A stretch of DNA of 64,000 bases from Escarpia spicata (Eukaryota; Annelida; Polychaeta; Sabellida; Siboglinidae): NCBI GenBank assembly GCA_963995525.1, contig OZ023213.1, positions 34,612,193-34,676,192 on the forward strand, written 5' to 3'. The notes under the pieces are model-generated. The model made no database searches. It was given only the letters and a program-made list of their open reading frames with translations, and was not told the DNA's origin. Made by a program: the position numbers and the translations under genes. Positions 1 through 12,682 of this stretch are shown piece after piece. The number at the start of each line of letters is the position of its first letter. Within the stretch, counting starts at the first letter, position 1.

Positions 1-516
1 GAGATCTACGCCATTAAGTGTCACATCCAAAAGACACAGGCGAAATGGAATGAACGAAATCGGCACAATTTTGAAACGGCGAATCCCCACCAGACACTCA
101 TCACTAATTCCCCCTAAATGAGAAATTATATAGTGATATCGAGGTTTTGAGGAAGACGGCATCATTCGTGAGGGCGACAGGCGTTCCCGTCTAGGTGAAC
201 GACGAAGAAGAAGACTTTTTTAATTCGATTCATCCGCTATACTACACGCACAGGGAGTTCATAGTAAACTGTCGTTGTTGGTTAAGTAAGTAAGTCTGTT
301 TCCTGCACACGTCTATGTAACTTTCAAATAGCCGCAACTAACGTTCGTCAGCCAGCTATTGACTGGGTTGGATTTAGGGCTGCCGAGGCCCGGGGCAGTG
401 ATTGGCGGGTGATCATATCACAATAGTGCTAGCTCCCCCCACCTACAACACTACAGCGTAGACTTCAGAAAACAACTTTTTACCCTTTAGAGCACAACAT
501 AAAATTATGTTACAGT
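1..516. other. no gene seen
   Basis: I read both strands and saw no recognisable exon, RNA gene or transposon end here. The sequence is unique-looking and of mixed composition. Confidence 0.4.
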
Positions 517-630
517 TGTTGTTACACATGTAATTACAATTGTTGTTACACATATAATTACAAATGTTGTTACAAATACAATTACACTTGTTGTTACAAA
601 TGTAATTACAAGTGTTGTTACAAATGTTAC
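517..630 (+). repeat. 24-bp tandem repeat, about 4.75 copies
   Basis: Units start at 517, 541, 565, 589 and 613. The consensus begins TGTTGTTACA and continues with an AATTACA core. The period is exactly 24 bp; copies differ by one to three substitutions. It is non-coding in appearance. Confidence 0.9.
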
Positions 631-1496
631 CATGGCTGTTAACATGTTACCACTTTTTTGCTACCATTTATTCCGTTGTTTTGTTTACAGTTTATTAAAA
701 CAATTTTGAAGACATTTTAAAGACGTTTTTTTAAAGAATAATATATCTAACAATGGACTTATGCATGACTGTATAGTTTGCTGGAATCAGTCAAAAGATC
801 AAAATGAAAAATCCTGGCTACTGTCACTTGGCAAAAACGGACAGCCTATATGCGTCTGCAAAATGAACATTACTAGAATAAGCAAAACACGAACTATCGA
901 TAACAAAGACAATTACTACACAACTTATTCTAGAAAATATCAGAAATGTTGCTATGTTCCGTTTCGTCGAGTACAACAGAAATTTGCCCGCCTAATGACA
1001 TCGTAAGAGTTAATATAAGTATTTGTTTTTAATGTCTGTGGCAGAAAATCGCAGACAAGAGTCACATGTGACGTCATGACAAAACAGTTTGAATTCCTAC
1101 GCAACTGAAAAAACAGTTTGCTAGGCGAACAGAAATTGCCTTTATCCCTGTGCTCACTGAATGAAACCAACCATTGGAACGATATATATCACTCTCTCGG
1201 CGTAATAAATAATCAAATCAACAAATGATATGTGTAGTAAAGTCAACAGGCGTTCACACGTTTGAAAGGCGTGTGGTCGAAATCGACGACTGTGTTTTAC
1301 GATTATCGCTCTGCGTTACACGACGCCGTGAGTCAGACTAGTAGTTTCGTAATGCTATCTCATTGGTGTTTGCTCGCGTCATTTGGCTTGCTACGTCACA
1401 TGTATAAACAATAGATCGTGTGACCCGACCGCTATGTTAAAATAGTAGATGATTTACATGCTAAGCCGGGTATTCCCTCGTTCGTATGTATAGTCA
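631..1496. other. no gene seen
   Basis: Only short chance ORFs are present, without recognisable motifs, splice structure or repeats. Confidence 0.4.
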
Positions 1497-1705
1497 GGAG
1501 TGGATCTAGGAGTTCACCAATGGGGAGATAGCAACCACCCGCCACTCCCTTGAGGCACACAAAAACACCAAAAGCACCCTCTTTGGGCTCACTAAAAACC
1601 TCTAACTGCAATCCCGTTTAGGCTCACAAAAACTCTCCAACTGCACCGATCATGAGGCTCACACAAAACAACTTTCAATTGCAGTCCCTCTTGAGGCAGA
1701 AAGGC
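1497..1705 (+). repeat. dispersed repeat family R1, copy 1
   Basis: The head resembles the GGCGGATCC-type start seen at 10457. It is followed by three or four diverged ~50-bp units built on AACTGCA ... GAGGCTCACAAAAAC. The same units recur at 10.5, 11.0, 24.1 (inverted) and 32.6 kb (inverted), so this is a mobile or formerly mobile family. No coding capacity is seen. Confidence 0.6.
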
Positions 1706-1814
1706 GGAGGGCATGCACGCCCTTTACACATACCCTGACTCCGCGAAATACATCCAATTAAACCCCCGTTGACACCGGTTCAAGGAAACAGAGGCGACGC
1801 ACCCCCGCGACCCC

Positions 1815-1966
1815 ACCCTGAATCCGCGACCAAACCCTGGATCCGCGTCCTCATCCTGGATCCGAGTCTCCACCCTACACCCGCGCCCCCACCCTGGATC
1901 CACGGCCCCAGCATGGATCTGCGCCCCCACCCTGGATCCGCACACCCACCCTAGATCCGCACCTGA
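1815..1966 (+). repeat. 19-bp minisatellite, 8 copies
   Basis: Eight consecutive 19-bp units with consensus ACCCTGGATCCGCGCCCCC. The array is GC-rich against an AT-richer background and lies just after the R1 copy. ORFs across it on both strands are by-products of the repeat. Confidence 0.85.
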
Positions 1967-4204
1967 CAACGGGCCCAGCTTAGCAATATTGCGCATAAGA
2001 AAATCACTAGACAAGTGGAATTAAATAAATTGGCTAAGACTGAAGCGTTCTTATTTCTGTTGTAGTGAATTGCGCCGTTTTAAGACTCAGCTGGTGCATT
2101 GAATCAAACTGCTGTGGTCAGATATGATTCTATTTTAAGTAGAGTTGGCCTATCACTGTTTCGCCTCTGACTGTGTTAGGTGTCCGATAATTTGTAATCA
2201 CGCATCGGCAAACTCTAACGCGGTTACCCATGCGAACAACTATGCTCGACATAGTTATCAAATCGTTAACAGGTTACCAATACAAATCACTACGCTCAAT
2301 ATAATTAACAAATCGCTGGCATACATCCCGACTTGACTTGTATGATAACAAATAATGAGTAATAAATAAAGTACTGTACGAAATACATATAACGACATTG
2401 TCAATTAGCCAACGTAAATGTTCAAATGTTTTGCAAATGTAAACCTATACGTCCAACAGCAAGTGTACATTGGCACTCTGAATGGTAGCGCCCTTGTTGT
2501 CGTACGATCACGCTACTAGTAATAGTAGTAACGTACGCTGGCCCTTGGCTTTCGACAGTAATAACTTGACATGGTGACATTAGGTAATCGCTTCAGCATT
2601 GACCGGCAACTTCATTTGAAGGAACTGCTCCTGTAGAAATGTCGTCTAATTTACAGAGGGCCGTTGTAATTTGGTTCATTAAGATGAATTTTTATTCCAG
2701 CGAAAAGGTCGGAAGATTCGTTGAGCAATGCAGTATCCGCGTTAAAGGCAATTCGTCAAGACAAGGACTGACTGAACGGGAAAGATTTGTATTAATACAT
2801 ATGCTTAATAACAATGTTAAGTAACTAAATCTACTACGGCATAGCTATCGTGTTTGTTGGGACGCCGAGGGGAAACACAGCAACAAGTAAGAACATATAG
2901 AAGTTAAGAACGTGTCCCCCATATGGTACGGAAACGAGCTATGGCATAATTCCTTACTACCGCCGCGTCTGTCTTCAAGAAGTCGTGATATTGTAATAAG
3001 CGATATATCATTCGCTAACGCCACTCGCGAGCTTACCAAACCAAACTCGTACCGGCACCTGTATGATAAAATACTCCAATTTCAAGCAAAAATACCCCAA
3101 AACACGCGATCTTTTTGAGCGATATTACAAAATGAACCTACCTGGATCCAGACGGGAGTTATGACGATTTTTCGTAAGTTTCCGGGTGACCTGGCACGGG
3201 TCGATCGGTCACGGACAATCTACTATATAGCGTTCGACGGGCGTGATCGGATCAAATTATATGGCAGAGTGACTGCGCGAAGTTCGACCAGCGGCCGCGT
3301 GCGTGAAGCCTTTTGGCGGTGGGGGCCGCGGTAGAAGAAGTCGCGTCGGTTAATTGGGGCATGACGGATTGAGATACGACGTAACGTAGACCAATTTACA
3401 CAGTTCTAAAAAAATTCTTCGTTACACGGATGATTTATTCGGCCATAGTTGCAATTGCTGAGGTTTTACACGCCCCAATTGTGATGGTACTATGAATGGA
3501 TGATTTATCGAAGTATACTGGAAAAGTCAACCCGGGTTATCCATTATAGAGTGAATATAAAACAGCATATATTGCATTATGTTAACATGTCATTGCTGTT
3601 CGTTTCATAGTACTTTTATGTATTAGGTTCCTATGTTTATAGTGATATTTATTTTATCTACACAAAAAGCATTGTCAATGAAAATTAGTATTATTATGAA
3701 ATCGGTGGCAAACATTCGTTTGAAATCTCATATATTCTACATATTTTGCTCATCTTCGTTCATTTCGTTCCCGTTAGCCCCAATCGTTGTGTTACTTTTA
3801 CATCCCGCTCACAACGGTAGCCCTCCGACTTTCGATCCATTAAACCATTATCTTATCTTATCTTATTAGTTTCTTCCAAAAACACCTGTCCTGTCCCCTC
3901 CGTTATCACACTGACTTTCCATCTGCCTCCCCAACTGCGTACCAGTCAAACTCCCCAAAATCCCGTATACCAAACATCGTTCCTGTCGTGCTTGTCTACC
4001 TACGCACTGGACGCAGAATTCTCAGAGCAAAGACGTCAAACAAGTGTTCCAATCACATTAAACGGGACTTTACCAAACGCCGGTTATTATGACGTCACTG
4101 TAGATAACGAAGTTGAGATGGGCGATAAAACCAGCAGACTACACAGTTCGTTGCGTCGGGTAACCCCCAAAGGGCATACGAGTCACCAAGTGGCGTGATT
4201 CGAG
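1967..4204. other. no gene seen
   Basis: Two imperfect ~60-bp copies containing GTTACC and ACAACTATGCTC/ACTACGCTC lie at about 2217-2315. A CpG-rich stretch lies at about 3180-3380. Neither is next to a recognisable exon. Confidence 0.35.
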
Positions 4205-4345
4205 CGCACGCGGGTTCGTTTGTGTGTGCGGGCGTTCGTGTGTGTGTGTGTGCGTGTGTGTATGCGTGTGTGCGTGCTACATCTGTGTGTGCGTGCGTGC
4301 GTGCACATGTGCGTGTCTTTACAAGCTTGTGTGTGTGCAAGCACA
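4205..4345 (+). repeat. GT-rich simple repeat
   Basis: Interrupted (GT)n/(GTGC)n tract. The open frames on both strands (Cys-Val or Thr-His rich) come from the repeat. Confidence 0.9.
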
Positions 4346-7300
4346 TTGTTATCTGTTTGTGCGGCCACTGGTGCGTGCATATTCAAGAATATGTCTACGC
4401 TGTTTACTCCAATACACGGAAGTATGAAATATAAAAACTGTAATGATAAATTGATGTCATTATGCACATGAAACGTGGTTGATAAGCACGTGAGTGGGAA
4501 CACGTGTGCGTCTTCTGATGCGAAGCAGACACCAACAAGCGGTCTATACAGTCACGCAATCACGACGCACGGAACTCAGCGCACGAATTCTTTGTATCAG
4601 ATTAACCTTTCCTGTCGCATCAATGTTATTCGGCGGATATACCCGCGTACGGTTGGATCAACGATCAACCTGCCCCCAAATCAGTCGCAACCAATTAGTA
4701 GTCTAGAGTAATACCAGGCGTACAAGGTGCCGATGGGGTTTGATGCTGGCTCATTTTTTTTCGCGTCGGTTCGCGTATAATATTGAACGATCGGTGTCCT
4801 ATTAATGAGACACATCGCTCATGACGAGTGCCAACGCCATAAGTCGTAAAAACAACGATTGCACATTATGGCCGTCGGGACAACGCACGCAGAATGCCAA
4901 AACGACACATGTAACAAAGTAGTCATTCTTTCAGAAAAGGCGACCGCACAATCTAGTTGCTTTTCAGAGTCTTATCTGTCCAGAGTCGAGGTTGGCCGTT
5001 GAGTGTTGTCTGAAACGCTGGAGGGCGTCACGCTTGGCCGGACACATAAGTTCGGCCCGCGTCTTAGTACAGATCGGTTGTTTTCCGTTAGGACACAATG
5101 GCTCTGTGGTGGACGACGGTTGGTGTGTGACGATGCAGTTTTTAAAACAGTGTTGACGCGCACGATTACAAAGCGGCACGCACACAAGCACGTACAGGTC
5201 GCGCACACACACACGCACGCGCGCGCACACGAATCTAAATGTTTGGTCGACAGATAGCATAGATGAAGCTAAATGTTTGGCCGACAGACAGCATAGAGTA
5301 CTCCACTCAAGATTATTATCATTATCGTCGTAATAGCAGAACATCCTATCCTTGGAGCATGATCTTAAGCACATATACCCCCCTGCCGTTTACATGTATT
5401 GAAGCCATCTTCAATCGTAACATTTCGACGTGCGCATTTTCACATTTGTTTCTTACAATTCATGCACACCGCACGACACCGCACCTACGTTTACCCCATC
5501 ACGTGACAACACGACCAGTGACATCGTAATAGTATCTGACTGCGAAAATCCATAAATTATCAAACTTGGTCCATTTACACCTGTAACTGTCCTGGGTCGG
5601 GGACACCTAAAAACTAGGTGACACATACACAAACCAGGGTGCGCAAACAATTCAAGACGATTGATCATGTTCTGTCAGGCGCGGAGAACAACCTACCAAA
5701 ATATGGCGGTTATGAACTGGCTGGCATGATTAAATCAGCTCGACCTGGCTCCATCTACAATGGTTTGATATACTGCAATGTCGTGTACCAAGCTAACCTA
5801 TTTGAAGAAACACAGTAATAACATTTTAAAAAGAAGAATGTTCATAAAACATTCGCGTTAATATGACTCTGTTTACCGGATAAAAAAATAGCAACCATGT
5901 TTTTCACATTGATGACGACAAATATACCACACTATTTAAGTGTTACCCGTACAAAGACTACTCATTTATGTACCGTAAAAAGGCAATGTAGACACAGCAT
6001 TCCAGTCAAAACATTAAACTTAAACAATAAACGTTAAATTTATTTTAAAATGGTAGTCCATTAGAACTTTTATATTATATAACATTATATATAAATACAC
6101 TGTATAAGATATAATTATACCTGTGTGATACGTTGTACCCTTAGTGGTGAATGCTGTGTCTATTGGGCAGGTAGTAAAGATGTGTAAAGTTCTTTTCAGG
6201 GATTCGCCAGATATCAGACACAACAACACGGAATAGATTCGTTCACGGGTTTGCAAGTCCGCCTTGTAAACCCAATGCCGGTTTAGTGCAGGGCAGACGG
6301 GGCAGTTGCCAAGGAGCCTCCGCAAGATGATATTTATGGGGGGCCTACATTCCTACACAACACGCTTCTTGGGTAATTTCTTTGGAATCCGAAACTTTGT
6401 TGGGTGTACCAATGTAACTAGAGTACAGAACAACACAATCTGGCACAATGCAAATACGTTCGAATTCAGTCACGTCGACACAATCCATTAATTGTCAGTT
6501 CTCTGGAACAATGACTCAGTGCCTACGAGCTAATCTATTCTCGATTTTGTTTATTGGTTCAACTGAAACCACTTAGTCCTGAAGATATCCAGAATGCTGG
6601 GTCGAAGTTTGCTCTGATGCCTTTGTACTGAAGTTATAAATTGCGCTGAATTGTCAAATATGTGAGAAAACCGAGGAAGGCGATGCATGGCACACGCAGA
6701 GAACGGTCCCTATGTGAGCTGATGCTAGATAATCGAGTAAAGGTGCATTTTCTAATGTCGAAGTAGCACACCGTAGGTCCATATATCGCGTCAGTAGTGA
6801 TGCGCAGGTTTGTGCTCTAAAAAGTTATGTTATGTTGACGAATATTATTGTTGTATGTTTTTTTTTTGGGGGGGTGAGAATTAATATGATATAGGATCAC
6901 TGCTCAATCGCTGCTGTATAGACCCAGAAAACACGCTATTCGCTAACCATGCACTACCCATGTTAGCCAGTTTGGTTGCAACGTTAACAATAAACATGTC
7001 ACGCTCTGTAAAGCCAAGTAAGATATTATTGAAGAAAAAGTCACCGCGGGTCCGTGTCACAATAGTCACCTGCAGTGTTCAAATAATAAAAATAATCAGG
7101 AACACACAAACTATCACACATGTCTAATGTACGGTTCGCGTGGAACCACAGATCGTAACTACGACATAACGTGACGTTAATCAGAATACCCCCAGCAGTC
7201 ACACGTGAGATCGTAATATATCGTTCTATGAATTTGACTGCAGCCGCTATCAACATTGACAACCGACAGTTGCTTAATTTGGTCGACGATACAGACACAC

Positions 7301-7994
7301 TCGCTGTCAACATAGACAGCCGACCAGACATTTAATTAATTTGATCGACGATGCTCATCGTTTACACTATAGCGAAGGCGCCAACATCTTCAAAGCTGAT
7401 CATCTGCAGAACAAAACCATACACAAAGACTATGCTATTGTGTCGTTGTTTTCATAGACCATATTAAATGTCCATTGACCGGAAGTGGTTATTTGCTAGT
7501 GATCTGAGCGTTTTCTAACGATGTTTACAAGATATTCGCGAAGCTTTTATTCTGAGGTGGCGATGGTTCAGCACGGGGTCAAGCCGGTTGCCATTGCCTT
7601 TCAAGGCGCGCACTGATCTTTGCGCCTATTAAATACATATTAATGCCGTCTTCACATCACGCAGACGAACATTTGACGTAGATGATTAAACGATCTATTC
7701 TCTCGGGGTTTGCACCAGACCCTCACGCGCACGCGCACGTGCATACGTAGCCCCCCACCCCCTGTCTGACATTGTGTGGTCTCGCCTCACGGTTTCGTGA
7801 TCTAAGTTAATACATACGGTGAGACGCCGGTATCACGCTCACCATAGACAGTGTCTGATTTCAACGTCATATCCTGTTTGTTTTATTCCAAAAGAAATCA
7901 TGCTGGGTTGCATGAACTGTTTGATAATTGGTCACGCGCTGTTGCATTAGTCACGCGAAATGTTCGCTGAGAGTTGTCACAAAGACTGCCAAAT
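4346..7994. other. no gene seen; small repeats
   Basis: The stretch holds a CA-rich run at about 5205-5232, two tandem ~34-bp copies with CTAAATGTTTGG at about 5236-5300, and a T/G homopolymer run at about 6859-6875. No conserved protein motif or transposon end was recognised in any frame. Confidence 0.35.
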
Positions 7995-8081
7995 ATGCCT
8001 CCTCCATGCAATAGTTGTTGTTGCTGTTGTTGTTGTTGCCGTTGTTGCTGCTGCGGTTGTTGTTGTTGCTGCTGCTGCTAA
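7995..8081 (+). repeat. TGT/TGC triplet tract; 28-codon poly-Cys ORF
   Basis: The tract reads, from ATG (7995) to TAA (8079-8081), as a 28-residue peptide with 20 cysteines. It starts MPPPCNS and has one Arg and one Gly inside the Cys runs. TGT and TGC are mixed, so it is not a pure microsatellite. It could be a diverged (GTT/GCT)n tract that happens to be framed by ATG and TAA, or a Cys-rich micro-peptide. The repeat reading is more likely. Confidence 0.6.
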
Positions 8082-8549
8082 GCACTACTAATTTGCAGCT
8101 TTGCATAAAACGTCGAATCCCTTTTTAAACAATTTGACAGACCTGTAAATTGCACTGTATCTAAAATGCACCCCCGAAAAAACTAAATAACCCGGGAGCC
8201 AGCATATGGCTTACACGGATGACGTTTGTAATTTACTGGCGACGTGTACAGCTATAAATGTCTTATATAAGAGAAACATCTTGATAGGTCAACGAGCCCT
8301 TCATTTGATACATATTTAGGTTGCTTTGACTCGACGACATAGTAGGCCTAAGTGCATGGTGGCGACATACCATTTACGCCTACTATATTTCGTACATGCC
8401 ATTTATACACAATGCAAGTATAAAGCGTCACACCAGGGTTGTCATTATGATTGAATGTTATAAAACAATGCGTAAAATGTCTTCGTGATGTTGATTTGAT
8501 CACCCGACTCCTTTTTGGCGAATACTACAGACAATTGAACCGGTTTAAT
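8082..8549. other. no gene seen
   Basis: Sequence between the poly-Cys tract and the L2 fragment; no features recognised. Confidence 0.4.
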
Positions 8550-8556
8550 ATTCACT

Positions 8557-9395
8557 ATGTCATGCCGGCTAGTTTGTAAAGATTTGTCCGATGCACTACC
8601 AAAAATCGACGACTGTGTACGTGATATAAGACGCTGGCTAAATTGTAACCATCTCCTACTAAACGCGACCAAAACAGAAGCCATTGTTTTTTGCTCTAGA
8701 CCCGTCCGTTCGCCTTCTGCAGTGTCCACCATCGACGTATGTGGGTCCACCATATCACTGACGCCGACTGTTCGTGATATCGGCGTAAATACTTGACATC
8801 AGACTTAACATGTCGGCTCAAGTATCGAACGCCTGTCGTGCTGCTTACTCCAGTCTATTTCGCAATGCCAAGATACGAGCAAGCCTGACAATTACAGCAT
8901 GTAAGACTCTCGGCCACTCCCTTGTTACATCACGGCTCGACCACGGGAACGCTGTCCTGTATGGCATATCCGACCGCCTCCTTCACCGTCTTGGGATGGT
9001 GCAGCGCTCGGCGGCCAGAGTCGTGCTGTGAATTAGGAGGGGCGACCGGCGAAGCATGACGGCCGCATTGCAACAGCTCCACTGGTTGCTCGTGAAGTAT
9101 CGCATTAAGTACAAGTTACTCGTCATTGTGTTTCGCGCCCTCCACGATCGGACGCCGGCGTACATCGCCTCGCTCATCACGCCGTACGTGCCGCACCACG
9201 CCGCGCCCTACGATCTGCCGACCGCGCGTTGCTGGCCGTTCGGCGCCACAACCTCGAACGATATGGCCGCCGTTCATTCTCTCGCGAGGGGCCAACTTGA
9301 ACGCGCTACCCGAGGTTCTACGTCTGACCGAGTGCATGAACACATTTAAAGCGCGTCTTAAGACTCATTATTTCAAGCTTGCTTTTAATGTCTAG
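8557..9395 (+). pseudogene. L2 LINE reverse transcriptase, C-terminal remnant
   Basis: Recognisable pieces, in order: a thumb/connection segment with NHLLLNATKTEAIVF (from 8557), a segment with SRLDHGNAVLYGI (8810-9031), then LHWLLVKYRIKYKLLVIVF (from about 9080), the L2/CR1 C-terminal signature. The end reads LKTHYFKLAFNV then stop at 9395. Frameshifts lie near 8790 and 9230-9300 and there is a stop at about 9029, so it is dead. No catalytic YADD is left. Confidence 0.8.
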
Positions 9396-9444
9396 TTCTT
9401 TATACCATTCCCTCTCCACATCGTAGTATTTATTATTACTACTG

Positions 9445-9770
9445 TTTTGTACTATTTTACTAGCTTATTATTTTTATTATGTACTCATTAATATTTTATT
9501 GTCTACTTATTTATTTATTTATTATCTGTTATGTACGTTTGATATTTTAAACTTAGATTTGTTGAGTACATTTTATATTTTAATGCAGTTCTAGCCTTTT
9601 CATACATTTAATTAGCTTAGCTAGCCTATTATTTAAATAATGTATTTATTAATATTTTATTGTCTTTTTTATATAATTATTTTATGTATGTCTTCATAGT
9701 TTTAGTTTAGGTTTGTTTAGTAATTTTTTTTAGTTCAATGCAGTTCTAGTCTTTTTACACGTTGAATTAT
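9445..9770 (+). repeat. duplicated ~190-bp segment in L2 3' UTR
   Basis: Two diverged copies, about 9445-9620 and 9623-9770, share TTAATATTTTATTGTCT and AATGCAGTTCTAG blocks in the same order. It is an internal duplication of the LINE 3' UTR. Confidence 0.6.
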
Positions 9771-9846
9771 GTACATTTAGTTGTCAACACCCTTGAACAG
9801 AGTCCTACTCTGTATGAGTGTATAAATAAAGTGTATTATGATTATT

Positions 9847-10456
9847 TTGTTATTCAGTTTTGCTGAAATCACCGGTCAAACTATTAAACCATTGTTGACC
9901 GAGTCCTGCAAACATCTGGTGCAAAAATTACAAACATGGTCCTGCACTTTTGCCAAGCAGCCAATCTAAACATCAAAGTCGATTATTTCGAATTTTTTTA
10001 ACAAAGGTATGCATCATTTAATAAACCTATTGCGATTATAATTTAAATAACATATTCACACACCACGTGATAGACTAAATCAACCGAGGAAAGGTGACGT
10101 TTTTTGTTTTGGTGATAATAATATTGGAAACGTATTATTATATTGCTAACTAGTTGTCAGACAAACATCATCACTTGGAATTAGATAACCATATACACGT
10201 ACTTATGAACAAAACAAGCGGACCTTTATATGTGTGTGCGTGATTTCAGTATATGCTCAGTGATCGTTAACTGAAAGGAATCTCTCATCGTCGGAGGCTA
10301 CTGTAGTGCTCTCGGCTAGGTAGAGATGATCAACAAAATGAATTAGGTTTCAACAATGCATACAAAACGTGTGTGATTTGATAGAAGTCGTGAAAACGCT
10401 GGTTGTTATTTTGAGGTTAGGGAAATACGGTCACGATGACAACACGAATATTTATC
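9847..10456. other. no gene seen
   Basis: AT-rich sequence without recognisable features. Confidence 0.4.
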
Positions 10457-10555
10457 ATGGGCGGATCCAGACAGTGTAGTCTGGGGAGGGGCTAAACCAC
10501 TCCAAGTGCACCCTCCCTCAGGCTCGACGAAACCTCCAGGGGTCATGTTCTAGTT
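10457..10555 (+). repeat. dispersed repeat family R1, copy 2 (head)
   Basis: Starts CATGGGCGGATCCAGAC and carries a TCCAAGTGCACCC ... CAGGCTCGACGAAACC unit matching the other R1 copies. It appears truncated after about 100 bp. Confidence 0.6.
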
Positions 10556-10964
10556 AGACTTCCTGAAAGTAAACTGCAGTGTATTTTTGAGAAATTATTT
10601 TTTTCCTAAATTCACATGCCGTGACACAAATGCATTTGAGTAGGGAGATTTTCATGTGTGATTGTAGAAGGTGTTGACTGTAAATGGTGGATTTCTAGAT
10701 GATTTGAATAAGCGGAAGGATATTTGGCAGCAATTTGCCTGTGTGACCTGTTTGCGGAGTAATTCTTGCCGGCATTTGTAAATATTGACGGATGTCACAC
10801 ATACAGGCATTTTTACGAGAGCTGGATGTATGCAATTTAAAAAACCCATCGGCATGTCAATGAGATGATGATAACAGCAGGTGAGAAGTTTAAGACATTT
10901 TATAGGTCACGTTTTCTTATAATCAGACAACACGATAACATGGTCGCCTATGGGAAAACCAACA

Positions 10965-11222
10965 GTGTGCTGACCCCTCCAGTTGCACCCCGTTGAGGCT
11001 CGCCAAAAATACCAGGACTTCAGGCTCCAGAAAATTCTGCAATTGCATACCTCCTTGAAGATTGCTATTTGCATCCCTTTGAGGCTCGCTTAAGACTGAC
11101 CAAAAACTTCAATCCAAATTCCACCAACCTTCCCTAAATATTGGGGAGCTAATCTCAAGACCCCACCTAAATTATTGGGGGACTGAGTTCCCAGGCCCCC
11201 TCGTCCGGCTCCGACGCCTATG
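10965..11222 (+). repeat. dispersed repeat family R1, copy 3 (with tail)
   Basis: Contains CCAGTTGCACCCCGTTGAGG-type units, then a tail with CCTAAATATTGGGGAGCT and CTAAATTATTGGGGGACT, ending GTCCGGCTCCGACGCCTATG. The tail matches, in inverse orientation, the start of the copy at 32624, which defines this end of the family. Confidence 0.7.
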
Positions 11223-12339
11223 AAGTAATTTCCGAAAGACAGCAATAACTTAGGTGTCCAATGAAATACTAGAACATCGTGACGCGGATGTCGAGTAGGC
11301 TCGACTCCATTTCGGTCATTTAGGCTTTGCCCCATTCGGTATTCAACCAGATACCCCTATTTGTGGACACATTTGAGCTTTCTAGCCTTTTAGCGTACAC
11401 GCCCTTCTCAAAATCCAGGTTAACCACATTCTAAAAAGACTATCGATGTCCTGATAATATATTTGTGTGTTATCGTGCAACGACACTATTAACGGCGGTA
11501 TCAACTTACGACAGCGACTGTCGTCTTTGTTGTGCGGAATGAATTACGCCTAAGCTAGCTGTCAAGAAGGTGGTCTCTCCTCCTAAGAGCGACTTGTGAA
11601 ACGCGACAACAGGGGCGGTTGAAGGGACTGAGCTTGTTTATAAAATGCGCGGAAAACAGATTAAATGAAGTGTAAATCAACATATCAAAACAGCAAACGT
11701 AGTAGTAATGATAAATACGTGCAAATAAATAGTGACTGCGAACCACTTTTGAAAAAGCCTTACTTTGTATTTAAATGGAAACTAATTAACTTTGCTATTA
11801 AACAAATAATTATCTGTTATATATATAAGTGATATAAGGTAGGTCAAATGTTGTAGTGATTTTCTCAATCAAAGTTGTCGTGTTGTAAAATGTTAGGCGT
11901 TTTGAAAACTCCGCACAAACCCAACTACATTACGTCACCATGACGTCAACGACGTAAAAAGAAATGTATGTGGGCCAAAGTACGTACTTAATTATTTCGG
12001 ACAGATCGCCTTGTAGTGAGGTAGTCTAGTCTAAATTTATTGACCATTTAAAATGTATGGCTGCAGTAAGTGGGTTACTCCGATTAATCTCTAAACTACA
12101 TTAATCGTTACACGTCGCTGGGCAAGGTCCATAGCATACTAAAAATTTAGACCTTTCATGCTCAAGTCTGAGAACGAGAAGATGCTCAGAAAGAGTTTTA
12201 TAACCTCCGTGAGTATGAGCATGGTGTGAAAGCGAGGCTGGAGCATGACATTCTGAGCATCGAGCATTGAGTACGGCTTTATAACCTCGGGCCCGGGTCA
12301 CACCGGCGCGACGCCACTACAAATCATTACCGTTGTAGC
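11223..12339. other. no gene seen
   Basis: No exon or transposon recognised. Around 12170-12300 the motif TTTATAACCTC occurs twice, with TGAGCAT words between, possibly a diverged repeat. Confidence 0.35.
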
Positions 12340-12442
12340 AAAAATCCTGCCGCTGAAAAATACTGCCGCACCGACCCTTAATGCGCATGTCCCGAAGTAC
12401 AGTTTTCCGTTGGGAGACGTCAGGGATTGTTATATGTTAGCA
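12340..12442 (+). repeat. left copy of ~103-bp inverted repeat pair
   Basis: Starts AAAAATCCTGCCGCTGAAAA and ends GTTATATGTTAGCA. It matches 15898-15998 in inverse orientation with roughly one difference per ten bases. The core AAAATCCTGCCGC recurs just downstream (about 12448-12482). The pair brackets the RTE LINE and (AC)n tract. Confidence 0.8.
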
Positions 12443-12682
12443 AGGGGCGAAAAATCCTGCCGCTGTAAAATCCTGCCGCACCTACCACGGATTCTGGCTG
12501 GCACCTGGTCGGGTCCTGTTGATTTGTTTGTTTTTAAGTCATGAAGTAAACTGGCGACTCCTTTTATTGTGATTGTGATGTGTTTTATACTAGTGATCTA
12601 ATGATATTTGTGTGTGTATACATTGCATGTTGCAATTTTGTATATATAGCATATAGCAGAACTTGTTCTGTGCATAACAAAG

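Larger units (their letters stand above)
8550..9846 (+). mobile_element. 5'-truncated L2-type LINE
   Basis: Holds the C-terminal part of an L2-type reverse-transcriptase ORF, then a ~450-bp AT-rich 3' UTR. The UTR ends in a CCCTTGAACAGAG ... GTATAAATAAAG terminus like other L2-clade 3' ends. The 5' end begins after the RT catalytic motif, so it is a typical dead-on-arrival insertion. A related, longer L2 copy lies at 41.9-58.6 kb. Confidence 0.8.

Noticed and set aside
6020..6325. 101-codon minus-strand ORF starting MRRLLGNCPVCPALN
   Set aside because: No recognisable family, low-complexity hydrophobic end, no repeat or splice context; a chance ORF cannot be ruled out.
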